A DNA stretch of 64,000 nucleotides, taken from contig URUF01000003.1 in the NCBI GenBank assembly GCA_900550955.1, positions 28,147 to 92,146 of the forward strand. Reading direction: 5' to 3'. Below, piece after piece: positions 23,420 to 31,904 of the stretch (its first letter is position 1; each line of letters begins with the position of its first letter). A model generated the notes under the pieces. That model had not been told where the DNA came from. It did no database searches and was given only the letters and a program-made list of their open reading frames with translations. Both the position numbers and the translations under genes were made by a program. Source of the stretch: an uncultured Eubacteriales bacterium. GTDB lineage: Bacteria > Bacillota > Clostridia > Christensenellales > Aristaeellaceae.

Positions 23420-25753
23420 ATGTATGCTTCATCCGGCGCGGCGGCTGCAAGGCCGGAAGCCGCATCCAGGCGAAAAAAACATGACCGGAGGCGGCTGATC
23501 AGCAGCTTTGCGGCATTTGTTGTTACGGCGGCGCGGCCTGTCGGGTTAGCGTTCCTCTTGTTTTTAACAACGTTTGTGCGCTGGTTTGGCATGCCGTCGC
23601 CCTTTGCGGCGGCGTTTTTGCTGGCGCGCGGCGGCCCGCAGCCTGCTGTGATGCTTTTGGCTGCCGGCGCGTCGCTTGCGCTGCGGGCGTTGTGGGGGCT
23701 GGAGCTGGATGTATGGCAGTATGTGGGTTTGCTAGGCCTGTGGCTGCTTTTGAAACGCTGCCGCCCGCGCCCCGGCATTGAAACCGCCGCTTTGGGCGGG
23801 CTGGCCATGATGCCGCGCGCGGTTGCCGCGCTTGTATCCGGCATGCCTCTGGAAATTTTGCTTAGCTGCGCTGCCGTGCCGGTTTGCATGCTGGCGGCGG
23901 CCTTTCTGCGCAGCGGGGCGGACGCTATGGCCTCCACGGGCGCGCCTACCTGCGCGCAAGAGCGCGCCTGCGTGCTGTTTTTAGGCATGCTGGTAGCCTC
24001 CGGGCTGGGATATTTCCGCATTGGGCCGGTGAACCTGGGGCAGGCGGCGGCGGTTATGATGACCGCCGCCTACGCCGGAGCCAACGGCGCGCTCTACGGC
24101 CTGGCGGGAGGGCTGCTGGGCGGCCTTGCGCTTGCCCTTGGAGGGCATGATAGCCGCGCCGCCATAGCGCTTGCGTTATGCGGCCTGCTATGCGGCCTGC
24201 CCATAGCGGTGAGGCGGCGGTGGCTGTACGTGCCCGCGGCGCTGTGCACGGGCGGGTTTGCATATTTTGTAACGCAAACGTCCTTTTGGCCTGTTTCCTA
24301 TTGGGCGGCAGGCGTGGGGGCGCTGGCCTATGCGCTGCTGCCCGCCCGCGCGATTGAACGCCTGAAAACCTATCTGCACGGGCCTGAGGCAGGGGTTAAA
24401 AGCATGGAGGCGGCTTTTGTAACCCAGCGCATTTCCCATATGCAAAGCGCCATTCAACGCTTGGCAAAGGCGTTGCCCCAATGCGGCGGCGAGGATATAA
24501 GCGTTGGGGCGGAACTGGGCGAGGTTTTGTGCGAGCGCTGCGCCAACCGCGAAATATGCTGGGGCCGCAGCCGGGCCCGCACAGAGCGCATGCTAAGCGC
24601 GATGATGGAGCTATCCCAAAGAGGGGAGCCCGTTGATGAAAGCACCCTGCCCGCCTTGGCGGAGCACGGATGCCTGCGGGCCGGGGAGATACAGCGCATG
24701 GCCCGCGAAACGCTGGCCGCCCGCAAAAAGCGCGACCTGGTAATGAAAAAGGCGCGATATGAGCGGGAGCTTACCCTTACGCATCTGGCGGCGTTATCCG
24801 GCACGCTGGGAGAGCTGGGTGTGATGGCGGCGGGCGAAAGCCTGAACGACTTGCAGGCGGCGCATGTGATCAACCTGGCCCTGGAGGAGCTGCACGTGCC
24901 GGCGCGCCTGAGCTATGCCAGGCGCGTGGACGGCCATTTGCAGGCGGCGCTGGAGGCCGAGGGCGTGCTTCCCGTGCAAAGGCCGCTGGAAACGTTGCTG
25001 CGCTATTTGGCCGATGAGGAAAACATGCCGCTGTCCATTTCCCGGGTGGAGCATGCCCGTATCGAGCTGGAGGAAACGCCGCTGTACAGCGCATCGGTGG
25101 GAATGGCCTCCTTGTGCGCGGGCGACCGGGGGGACGATTCCCACGAGGTTTGCGGCGACGCTTGTTCCGCCAAGCGCTGCGAGGGAGGCCGCCTTTTGAT
25201 GATGCTATGCGACGGCATGGGCCATGGCGAGGCCGCGCACCGCCAGAGTGAAAAAACGCTGGAGCTGCTGCTTTTGCTGCTGGAGGCAGGCTATACGCGC
25301 CGCCAGGCGATTACGGCGGTAAACGGCATCATGCTGGGCGCGCAGGAGGACGAGCGCTTTTCCACTGTGGACCTTGCGGATGTGGACCTATGGACGGGCG
25401 ACGTTTATTCCGAAAAGCTAGGGGCCTGCGCATCCTGGGTGGTGCGCGGGAACCATATGAAGAAGATTGAGGGCGCGTCGCTGCCGCTAGGCATTATGGA
25501 GGAGGCGGCGGCCACCTCGGTACAATACCGCCTGCACAGCGGCGATATCCTGATCCTGATGAGCGACGGCGTTGCGGACGCCTTTGAAAGCGACGACCAG
25601 CTGTGCCGCGCGCTGAACGAAAGCCTGTATATTCAGCCCCAGCGCATGGCGGACGCGCTGCTGCGCAACGCCCTTTTAGCCGGAGGCGGCGCGCCCCGGG
25701 ACGATATGAGCGTAATGGTGCTTTTGCTTATCGACAGGCAGCAGAATGCTTGA
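23420..25753 (+). CDS. spoIIE: Stage II sporulation protein E (SpoIIE)
   Basis: 777 residues. N-terminal half with about ten membrane helices (about 35-320), a central helical region (about 330-545) and a C-terminal PP2C phosphatase domain with 'CDGMGHGEAA' near residue 597, 'GASLPLGIM' and 'ILMSDGVADA'. SpoIIE dephosphorylates SpoIIAA, which frees sigma-F in the forespore, and takes part in polar division. A Cys cluster 'CERCANREICWG' (about 373-384) sits in the central region. The ATG at 23420 follows AGGAGG; an in-frame codon at 23375 lies inside the promoter and is rejected. Controlled by a Spo0A-type promoter. Confidence 0.95.
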   Translation: MYASSGAAAARPEAASRRKKHDRRRLISSFAAFVVTAARPVGLAFLLFLTTFVRWFGMPSPFAAAFLLARGGPQPAVMLLAAGASLALRALWGLELDVWQYVGLLGLWLLLKRCRPRPGIETAALGGLAMMPRAVAALVSGMPLEILLSCAAVPVCMLAAAFLRSGADAMASTGAPTCAQERACVLFLGMLVASGLGYFRIGPVNLGQAAAVMMTAAYAGANGALYGLAGGLLGGLALALGGHDSRAAIALALCGLLCGLPIAVRRRWLYVPAALCTGGFAYFVTQTSFWPVSYWAAGVGALAYALLPARAIERLKTYLHGPEAGVKSMEAAFVTQRISHMQSAIQRLAKALPQCGGEDISVGAELGEVLCERCANREICWGRSRARTERMLSAMMELSQRGEPVDESTLPALAEHGCLRAGEIQRMARETLAARKKRDLVMKKARYERELTLTHLAALSGTLGELGVMAAGESLNDLQAAHVINLALEELHVPARLSYARRVDGHLQAALEAEGVLPVQRPLETLLRYLADEENMPLSISRVEHARIELEETPLYSASVGMASLCAGDRGDDSHEVCGDACSAKRCEGGRLLMMLCDGMGHGEAAHRQSEKTLELLLLLLEAGYTRRQAITAVNGIMLGAQEDERFSTVDLADVDLWTGDVYSEKLGACASWVVRGNHMKKIEGASLPLGIMEEAAATSVQYRLHSGDILILMSDGVADAFESDDQLCRALNESLYIQPQRMADALLRNALLAGGGAPRDDMSVMVLLLIDRQQNA

Positions 25754-25949
25754 AAAAGCGGCGAAGAAGCGCCGCTGCGGCCCGCCGGGGCGATGGCGCA
25801 AGGGAGCCTTGCTTGGCAGGCCTGTGAAGCTGGCGCGCATGCCGCTGAAAAACGCGCACAGCAAAGGCGACCGCCCGTTTTGCGTTGGGCCTTATGCCTG
25901 CGCTTCATTGCCTGGGGCCGGGGAACCGGCGGTTTTTAGCTTTGGCGCG

Positions 25950-26276
25950 TTACGGCCTGTTTTGGTTTCCCCAGATGCAGAGCTGGTCCAGCGCCTGAAC
26001 AAGCGAATGTCCCCGTTCGGTCAGCGTATATTCCACCTTTGGGGGAATTTCCGGATACATTTTTCGGGAGATCAGGCCGTCCCTTTCAAGCTCCTTTAGC
26101 GTCATGCTTAATGTTTTGTCAGCAATGCTGCCCAAATACCTTTGCATTTGATTAAACCGCACAGGTTCATACTCCATCAGGCAGTACAGGATGATGGACT
26201 TGTATTTCCCGGAAATCAGGGACAGCGTATAACTATACCCTGTCTTAGAGAAATCGGCTTCTTCAATACGTTTCAT
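25950..26276 (-). CDS. HxlR-family winged-helix transcriptional regulator
   Basis: 108 residues from the ATG at 26276 (AAGGAAA 6 nt upstream; the frame is open further but without a ribosome site). Typical HxlR marks are 'SLISGKYKSIILYCLM', 'RYLGSIADKTLSMTLKELER' and 'EIPPKVEYTLTERG'. Such regulators sense electrophiles or redox stress. It is divergent from a flavin reductase gene with a shared operator-like inverted repeat between them, so it probably controls both. No Cys near residue 6, unlike YodB. AT-richer than the surrounding genes. Confidence 0.88.
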   Translation of the reverse strand: MKRIEEADFSKTGYSYTLSLISGKYKSIILYCLMEYEPVRFNQMQRYLGSIADKTLSMTLKELERDGLISRKMYPEIPPKVEYTLTERGHSLVQALDQLCIWGNQNRP

Positions 26277-26292
26277 AAGCTTTCCTTCAGGT

Positions 26293-26319
26293 AAGTACCT
26301 TACCATTATGTTGGTACTT
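26293..26319. promoter_or_regulatory. Probable operator of the HxlR regulator
   Basis: AAGTACC (26293-26299) and GGTACTT (26313-26319) form an inverted repeat with a 13-nt spacer; a shorter nested palindrome GTAAG-TAC-CTTAC lies at 26291-26303. It lies in the divergent gap upstream of both genes. Confidence 0.5.
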
Positions 26320-26391
26320 GTTTTGCCATGCAGTCCATGATACCATAAAAAAGCCAAAAGGGCAAAGATTGAGGAAAAGGAAGAAAAAAGC

Positions 26392-26964
26392 ATGAAGAAG
26401 AACCTTGGGGTTGTTCAGGCGGTCTATCCTATGCCCGTGCTGATGGTCGCGGCATACGACGAGAATGGAAAGGCGAATGTGATGAACGCGGCCTGGGGCA
26501 TGATTTGTAACAGCGACCGTATTGCATTGTTCATTGACGAGGAGCACAAGACCACCCGGAATCTTTTGAAATCCAAAGCCTTTACGGTCAGTATCGCGGA
26601 TCGCGCGCATATGGAGGCGGCAGATTTCTTTGGCATTGCTAGCGGCAATACGATGGAGGATAAGTTTGAGCGCACCGGTTATCATGCGGCAAAAAGCGAA
26701 TTTGTGAACGCGCCCGTTATTGAAGAATTCCCTGTGGTTATGGAATGCGAACTGGCGGAAGTGACCAGTACGGAGAGCTTCTATGCTATCGTTGGTAAAA
26801 TCGTAAACACCGCGGCGGAAGAAAGCGTGCTTTCCGAAAACGGAAAAGTGGATCCCACCAAACTGGATGCGCTGATTTTTGATCAATTCCAGCATGGATA
26901 CTATTTGTCTGGGGAAAAGGTTGGACAGGCGTGGAACGCCGGCGCTGGACTAATGAAAAAATAG
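26392..26964 (+). CDS. Flavin reductase family protein (flavoredoxin-like)
   Basis: 190 residues of the split-barrel FMN-binding fold: 'VYPMPVLMVAAYDENGKANVM', shortened here to its core 'PMPVLMVAAYDENGKANVM', and 'FTVSIADRAHMEAADFFG' are the usual flavoredoxin segments that hold FMN. It likely reduces or uses flavin with NAD(P)H. GAGGAAAAGGAAG precedes the ATG. Divergent from an HxlR regulator, a common pairing in which electrophile or redox stress induces the reductase. The gene is AT-richer than its neighbours, which may indicate transfer. Confidence 0.88.
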   Translation: MKKNLGVVQAVYPMPVLMVAAYDENGKANVMNAAWGMICNSDRIALFIDEEHKTTRNLLKSKAFTVSIADRAHMEAADFFGIASGNTMEDKFERTGYHAAKSEFVNAPVIEEFPVVMECELAEVTSTESFYAIVGKIVNTAAEESVLSENGKVDPTKLDALIFDQFQHGYYLSGEKVGQAWNAGAGLMKK

Positions 26965-27290
26965 GGACTGGAAAAGCACGCGGGCGGCGCGGCTTCCTGA
27001 ACGCTATTTTTTGAAAGCCGCTGCAAGAAACGAACGAGCGGGCGCGGGAAAGCCTTTCGGCCTCCCGCGTCTGTTTGTACGCTTGAAAATAAGAACTGTC
27101 GCCTTTTTTGGGTGATTCTATATGTATGTGAGGCTGTATTACAAGTCTGCATGGGATAAGGATGCCCGGGACGGGGAAACGGTGCTGTATTATCGATTCA
27201 TTATAAAGAAATGAATTCCTTGTAGAAAACAGAAAGGCCCTCTGCCGCCTTCTGGCGGAGGGCTGTTAGTAGATAAGTATGAATGGAACC
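26965..27290. other. Gene-poor spacer before the tRNA-Ser pair
   Basis: About 325 nt without a convincing gene. A 30-codon frame at 27121-27213 (rich in Tyr, Arg and Lys) has no ribosome site. A hairpin GCCCTCTGCC/GGCGGAGGGC (about 27236-27262) with a T-rich flank on the minus side looks like a second terminator for the leftward tRNA unit. Confidence 0.4.
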
Positions 27291-27328
27291 AAAAAGAAAA
27301 ACCCTGCTGAAGGCGTTGCATCAGCAGG
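27291..27328 (-). terminator. Terminator of the tRNA-Ser unit
   Basis: On the minus strand CCTGCTGA (complement of 27321-27328) pairs with TCAGCAGG (complement of 27303-27310), followed by GTTTTTCTTTTT. Confidence 0.85.
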
Positions 27329-27331
27329 ATT

Positions 27332-27422
27332 TGGCGGAGAAGGAGGGATTTGAACCCTCGCTGCACGTTAGCACACTACTCCCTTAGCAGGGGAGCCCCT
27401 TCGGCCACTTGGGTACTTCTCC
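27332..27422 (-). tRNA. tRNA-Ser (anticodon GCT)
   Basis: 91 nt including an encoded CCA. Read on the minus strand: acceptor GGAGAAG pairs with CTTCTCC, the anticodon stem CTCCC/GGGAG encloses CT-GCT-AA, a long variable arm typical of tRNA-Ser, and the T arm GGTTCAAATCC. It decodes AGC and AGU. It follows the other serine tRNA by 34 nt and shares its promoter. Confidence 0.95.
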
Positions 27423-27456
27423 ACGGTGGACGGTTGTATTCTACTGAAAGGGAAAC

Positions 27457-27545
27457 TGGCGGAGAGAGAGGGATTCGAACCCCCGGTACCTTTCGGTATC
27501 ACTGGTTTTCAAGACCAGCGCCATCAACCGCTCGGCCATCTCTCC
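27457..27545 (-). tRNA. tRNA-Ser (anticodon TGA)
   Basis: 89 nt with encoded CCA. Acceptor GGAGAGA pairs with TCTCTCC; anticodon stem CTGGT/ACCAG with loop CT-TGA-AA; long class II variable arm; T loop GGTTCGAATCC. It decodes UCA and related UCN codons. First gene of a two-tRNA unit transcribed leftward. Confidence 0.95.
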
Positions 27546-27566
27546 ATGCTACAACCAGCGAAAGCT

Positions 27567-27595
27567 ATTATATCAGGTTTCCGTTGCCGCGTCAA
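27567..27595 (-). promoter_or_regulatory. Promoter of the tRNA-Ser unit
   Basis: On the minus strand TTGACG, 17 nt, TATAAT, ending about 22 nt before the first tRNA. Confidence 0.85.
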
Positions 27596-27651
27596 TCACT
27601 TTCACGGAAATTTTTTCGTGCGGCTGAACCGCTTTGCATAAGCCCATCCGC

Positions 27652-27680
27652 TTGACTTTGCCGTTTTGGCCCACTACAAT
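27652..27680 (+). promoter_or_regulatory. Promoter of the DUF3783 gene
   Basis: TTGACT (27652-27657), 17 nt, TACAAT (27675-27680). Confidence 0.75.
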
Positions 27681-27720
27681 AAAAGGCGGTTTGAATGGTA
27701 TGGAAAGGCAGGCCTCCGCT

Positions 27721-28125
27721 ATGAAACAGCCCGTGCTTTTGTGCTATAATTTGGAAAAAGAGAAATACGGCAAAATTCGGTTGGCGGCGATGCGCTTTAA
27801 AATCCGCATGCGTCCTGTAAGCCAGGAGGAATATGGGCAGCCCTTGGCCGCGCTGTGCGGCGGGGAAGGGGGCGCAGCATCGCCCGGCGTTGAACCCTTT
27901 CAGGATGAAATGCTGGTAATGGCCTATTTCCCGCAGGCGCTGGTGATGCAGTTTTTGCAAGCCCTGCGCAAAACGGGCGCCGCGCCCGTAGCGCTTAAGG
28001 CGGTGCTTACGCCCACAAACGCCGGGTGGAGCTCCACAGCCCTGCATGGCGAGCTATGCAAGGAGCGCCAGGCCCTTGAAAACGGCGGCCAGGCCGTACA
28101 TGCCGCGGACGCGCCGCAGCCGTAA
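27721..28125 (+). CDS. DUF3783 family protein
   Basis: 134 residues. It carries the DUF3783 pattern: 'LCYNLEKEKYGKIRLAAMRF', 'MRPVSQEEYGQPLAALCG', 'DEMLVMAYF' and 'LKAVLTPTNAGWSSTAL'. Function unknown; proteins of this family are small and soluble. I use the ATG at 27721; an ATG at 27700 is also possible, and neither has an ideal ribosome site. It has a clear promoter and converges with the MmcQ/YjbR gene. Confidence 0.82.
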   Translation: MKQPVLLCYNLEKEKYGKIRLAAMRFKIRMRPVSQEEYGQPLAALCGGEGGAASPGVEPFQDEMLVMAYFPQALVMQFLQALRKTGAAPVALKAVLTPTNAGWSSTALHGELCKERQALENGGQAVHAADAPQP

Positions 28126-28131
28126 GCCGCC

Positions 28132-28518
28132 TCATCCCTGCGCGCCTTCAATTTCGCGCTGGAGCTTTTTCGTCAGCTTTTGAAAAATCAGGGTATAGGC
28201 CTTGCCGCATAACTCATGCACCAGTGGCTGCGGCACGCCGCCATCCAGCCGTACCGATATCCAGTTGCGCTTATCGGAATAGAATCCGGGCAGGATATCC
28301 GGGTATTGGGCGCGCAGAAGCTCGGATTCCAGCGGGTCGCATTTCAGGTTTAGCAGGGGATGGCCCGCGTAAGGGGCCGCGTGCTCGGGCCCCGGGCAGC
28401 AGGTGGCTGCAAACATCTTGCCGCCCACCATGTAGCGCTCCCAGCCCCATTCCGCCTTGTAATCCATTGTAACGCCGGGATGCGCCTTGAGCGCTTCGTC
28501 CAGCCAGCTTGTATTCAT
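28132..28518 (-). CDS. MmcQ/YjbR family protein
   Basis: 128 residues with the CyaY-like YjbR fold: 'KAEWGWERYMVGGKMFA', 'LLNLKCDPLESELLRAQYP', 'PGFYSDKRNWISVRLDG' and 'LCGKAYTLIFQKLTKK'. Often called DNA-binding, but its function is not settled. AGGAAA precedes the ATG. Converges with DUF3783, ending 6 nt away. Confidence 0.92.
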   Translation of the reverse strand: MNTSWLDEALKAHPGVTMDYKAEWGWERYMVGGKMFAATCCPGPEHAAPYAGHPLLNLKCDPLESELLRAQYPDILPGFYSDKRNWISVRLDGGVPQPLVHELCGKAYTLIFQKLTKKLQREIEGAQG

Positions 28519-28693
28519 TGTCCATTTCCTCCTATGCCTCTATGGCGGCATATTTGCAGCCCGCAATCAATCAATAATAGAGAAAGAATAGAGCTTCAAA
28601 AATACGTTCGGCTTTTGAGAAAAGGAAGCGCCCCGGTTTGCCGCTTTGGCAGTGGGAGCGCTCCTTTTTGGCCTTACGGATTCGCACCGGCCT

Positions 28694-29047
28694 TTATTCT
28701 ACCGTTTTGGTGGCAATCACATCCACGCCGGTTTGGCATACGTCGGGGCACACCACGTCCCCCATGCGCACGGGGGCGCTTACGGTAAGTTGGCTAAGCT
28801 GGCGCATGCAGGCAAAAATCTTTTCCTTGGGAATGGGGGCGCGCGTTTTTACGCTTACAGGCGTTTTACGATCCGCCACGGGAATCACAGCGGTTACCAT
28901 GCGCTGCGGGGCCACGCATTCCTGCCTGGCATAGGTAAGGCCGCGGTTGCAGCTGTTGCCCGCAACGCTTTTCACCTCGCCATCCTCCAATACAACCTGC
29001 ATGCGGCAGCCCACGGGGCAGTTGATACAAGTGATTTGCTGTTCCAT
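28694..29047 (-). CDS. DUF1667 cysteine-rich protein of the GlpA/GlpB-like operon
   Basis: 117 residues starting 'MEQQITCINCPVGCRMQVVL' with further Cys in 'GNSCNRGLTYARQEC' and 'CPDVCQTGVDV', suggesting an Fe-S or metal site. DUF1667 proteins almost always follow two FAD-dependent dehydrogenases, as here, and may pass electrons from them. ATG at 29047 with AGGGG upstream. It is the last gene of the leftward operon. Confidence 0.88.
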   Translation of the reverse strand: MEQQITCINCPVGCRMQVVLEDGEVKSVAGNSCNRGLTYARQECVAPQRMVTAVIPVADRKTPVSVKTRAPIPKEKIFACMRQLSQLTVSAPVRMGDVVCPDVCQTGVDVIATKTVE

Positions 29048-29060
29048 CCTATGCCCCTCC

Positions 29061-30341
29061 TTACTTCTCCACACAGATGGTCACGTCGCCGCTTAGCGAC
29101 TTGATTTGCTCCGGCTTTAGGGTCAGCTCCGCCATTTCGCCGGGGGTGAGGATGCGCTTGCGCTGCCTGAGCACCTCGCGCTCGCCGTCCAGCACGCGCA
29201 GGGCGGCGTTTTCATATACGCCTGCGGGGCGGAACATAACCTGTACGGGCTGGGCCTCGCCCTCGGGAATGAGCAGGCGCTGCGGAACCACGCCGCGCAC
29301 GCCGTCGCCGTCCTTGAGGTTAACGTAGCGGCCCCTGCGGCTTTTGCCCTGCGCATATTCGGCGGCGGCCTTGCCTGCCTTAAAGCTCTCGGCGCTTACA
29401 AAATCAACCAGATCATGCACGTGCAGCACGTTGCCGCAGGCGAAGATCCCTTCCTTGCTGGTTTGCAGGCTGTCGTCCACAATCGCGCCCTGCGTAAGCG
29501 GGCTCATTTCCACCCCGGCCTGCTGGGTCAGCTCGTTTTCGGGAATCAGGCCTACAGACAAAAGCAGCGTATCGCAGTCAAAGTGCTTCTCCGTGCCGGG
29601 AATGGGCTGGCGGTTCTCATCCACCTGCGCCACCGTTACGCCGGAAAGGCGCTCGCGGCCTTCGATATCGATCACCGTATGGCTCAGGTACAGGGGGATA
29701 TCATAGTCGTGCAGGCACTGCACAATATTGCGGTTAAGGCCGCTGGAATAGGGCATCAGCTCCACGCAGGCCAGCACCTTCGCACCCTGCAGGGTCATAC
29801 GGCGCGCCATGATGAGGCCAATATCGCCGCTGCCCAGGATGACCACCCGCTTGCCAGGCATGTAGCCCTCCAGGTTCACAAACTTTTGGGCGGTTCCAGC
29901 GGAGTACACGCCGGCGCAGCGGGCGCCGGGCGTTGCCAGCGCTCCGCGGGGCCGCTCGCGGCAGCCCATGGCCAGCACAATCGCGCCGGCCTCAAATAGC
30001 TGAACGCCGCGCTCGCGGCTGATCGCGGTTACAAAGCGGCCGCTGTCCACGCTAAGCACGGTGGTGCCGCAGCGCACCTCAATGCCCAGCTCCTTCACCC
30101 TGTCGATATCGCGCTGGGCGTATTCGGGGCCGGTAAGCTCCTCTTTGAAGCGGTGCAGCCCAAAGCCGTTATGGATGCATTGGCGCAAAATACCGCCCAT
30201 GCTTTGCTCCCGCTCCAAAACCAGCAGGTTTTGCACGCCCGCCTCGCGCGCGGCGATGGCGGCGGCCATGCCGGCCGGGCCCGCGCCAACGATCAGCACG
30301 TCCACATATTGTACTTGGCTGCGAAGTTCAGCGTTAAGCAT
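29061..30341 (-). CDS. NAD(P)/FAD-dependent oxidoreductase (GlpB/NADH-oxidase-like)
   Basis: 426 residues. Two Rossmann folds: FAD-binding 'VLIVGAGPAGMAAAIAAREAG' in the first 35 residues (GAGPAG core), and NAD(P)-binding 'VVILGSGDIGLIMARRM' near 158; 'LQTSKEGIFACGNV' near the end is the typical FAD-contact region. It likely accepts electrons from the partner FAD protein. GGAAGGAGGAGGG precedes the ATG at 30341, which overlaps the upstream gene by 8 nt. Confidence 0.9.
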   Translation of the reverse strand: MLNAELRSQVQYVDVLIVGAGPAGMAAAIAAREAGVQNLLVLEREQSMGGILRQCIHNGFGLHRFKEELTGPEYAQRDIDRVKELGIEVRCGTTVLSVDSGRFVTAISRERGVQLFEAGAIVLAMGCRERPRGALATPGARCAGVYSAGTAQKFVNLEGYMPGKRVVILGSGDIGLIMARRMTLQGAKVLACVELMPYSSGLNRNIVQCLHDYDIPLYLSHTVIDIEGRERLSGVTVAQVDENRQPIPGTEKHFDCDTLLLSVGLIPENELTQQAGVEMSPLTQGAIVDDSLQTSKEGIFACGNVLHVHDLVDFVSAESFKAGKAAAEYAQGKSRRGRYVNLKDGDGVRGVVPQRLLIPEGEAQPVQVMFRPAGVYENAALRVLDGEREVLRQRKRILTPGEMAELTLKPEQIKSLSGDVTICVEK

Positions 30342-31797
30342 CGTAGCCCTCCTCCTTCCCAACCGCATCGGCAATGGCGCCGACCAGCAGGTTGCTCCTG
30401 CCGCCGCACTTGGTAACCTCCGTGGGGGCGATATGCAGTTCCTCGGAAAGAATCTCCAGCACGCGCGGGCTGCAAAAGCCGCCTTGGCAGCGGCCCATAC
30501 CGGCCCGGGTGCGCCGCTTTACCGCGTCAATGGTGCGCGCGCCGACGGGCCTGCGGATGGCCGCGCGGATTTCCGCCTCGGTCACCTGCTCGCAGCGGCA
30601 TACCAGCGAGCCGTATTCGGGATTGCGCTTCACAACGGCCACGCGTTCCTCCAGGGTCATGGCGTAGAAGGGCTTTTCGCGCTTTGGCGCGGGCTTCCAT
30701 TCCGCCTTAGCCTTCAGGCCGTTTTCCTGCGCAATTTGCTCTACCAGCATTTCCGCGATGGCGGGCGCGGAGGTTAGGCCCGGGCTCTCTATGCCTACGG
30801 TTTCATACGCTCCGGGCATGCCGGGGATGGAGCCGATCACAAAATCGCCGTTTTCCTCATGCGCGCGCACGCCTGCAAACGTGGTGATGACCGTGCGCAA
30901 ATTCTCCCTGGGCCAGGTTTTGCGGGCGGCGTCGCTCACCAGCTTGAGCGCCTGGGCCGTGGTTTCTACGGCTGTTGCGTCCTCCACGTCGATGGCGGAA
31001 GGGCCCAGCAGCAGGTTCCCGTGCACCGTGGGGCTAACCAGCACGCCCTTGCCCATCTTGGTGGGCGTTTGAAACATGGTCATGGTAAACATGGGCGGCT
31101 TGGTATGATCCAGCAAATAATATTCGCCCTTGCGCGGGATGATGGTAAGCTTGTTTTCGCTGAGCATATTATGCAGCTTAGCGGAGTTCACGCCTGCGCA
31201 GTTAACGATGATGCGCGCGCGCATCTCTCCCTTGGAGGTTTGCAGCGCATAACCGTCCGTTTCACGCCGGATGGCCGTAACGAACGCGTTCATATGAAAG
31301 TCCACGCCGTTGACCGCCGCATGGTCGGCCAGGGCGCAGGTAAGCTCGTAAGGGCTGGTGAGGCCGCTTGTGGGAGCCAGCAGCGCGCATACTACATCCG
31401 GGTTTACATTGGGCTCCAGGGAAAGGATCTCCTCCCGCTCGATTACGCGCAGGCCGGGCACGCCGTTTTGGACGCCTTGCTCGTACAGCGTTTCAATGTG
31501 GGCGCGTTCCTCCTCGCTGAAGGCCAGCACCATCGCGCCGGGCTGCCCATAGGGCGCGTCCACCTCGGCGCACAGGGCGGGATACAGCTTAGCGCCCTCC
31601 ACGTTTAGCTTTGCTTTAAGCGTGCCGGGCTTGGCGTCAAACCCGGCATGTACGATGCCGCTGTTGGCCTTGCTGGCGCCCTCGGCCACATCGCTTCCGC
31701 CTTCCAGCAGGGCAACGTCAGCCTCGTACCGCGACAGCAGCCTTGCCACGGCGCATCCAACCACACCACCGCCGATGATGATGATGTCCTTATTCAC
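30334..31797 (-). CDS. GlpA-like FAD-dependent dehydrogenase with BFD-type [2Fe-2S] domain
   Basis: 487 residues. N-terminal FAD domain ('DIIIIGGGVVGCAVARLLSR' with GGGVVG), a DAO-type substrate domain, and a C-terminal BFD-like [2Fe-2S] domain ('VCRCEQVTEAEI' and 'GMGRCQGGFCSPR', four Cys). This matches anaerobic glycerol-3-phosphate dehydrogenase subunit A, though the substrate could be another hydroxy acid. The start is GTG at 31797 with GGAGGG 6 nt upstream; an ATG at 31815 lacks one. First of three overlapping or close genes with the GlpB-like and DUF1667 genes. Confidence 0.9.
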   Translation of the reverse strand: MNKDIIIIGGGVVGCAVARLLSRYEADVALLEGGSDVAEGASKANSGIVHAGFDAKPGTLKAKLNVEGAKLYPALCAEVDAPYGQPGAMVLAFSEEERAHIETLYEQGVQNGVPGLRVIEREEILSLEPNVNPDVVCALLAPTSGLTSPYELTCALADHAAVNGVDFHMNAFVTAIRRETDGYALQTSKGEMRARIIVNCAGVNSAKLHNMLSENKLTIIPRKGEYYLLDHTKPPMFTMTMFQTPTKMGKGVLVSPTVHGNLLLGPSAIDVEDATAVETTAQALKLVSDAARKTWPRENLRTVITTFAGVRAHEENGDFVIGSIPGMPGAYETVGIESPGLTSAPAIAEMLVEQIAQENGLKAKAEWKPAPKREKPFYAMTLEERVAVVKRNPEYGSLVCRCEQVTEAEIRAAIRRPVGARTIDAVKRRTRAGMGRCQGGFCSPRVLEILSEELHIAPTEVTKCGGRSNLLVGAIADAVGKEEGYDA

Positions 31798-31904
31798 GAT
31801 GAACCCTCCAAGCATTTCAGCGCTTTCCACGCTGGATATGAGGTATTTTACCATGGAATGTTAGAAAAAGCTATCCTTGTTTTGCAATCTCCCCAGTTTC
31901 TTCC

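Noticed and set aside
25746..26099. 117-codon plus-strand frame after spoIIE
   Set aside because: Overlaps the HxlR gene on the other strand, low-complexity basic start, no ribosome site.
27121..27213. 30-codon frame rich in Tyr, Arg and Lys before the tRNA genes
   Set aside because: No ribosome site, no promoter and no family resemblance; noted only as spacer content.
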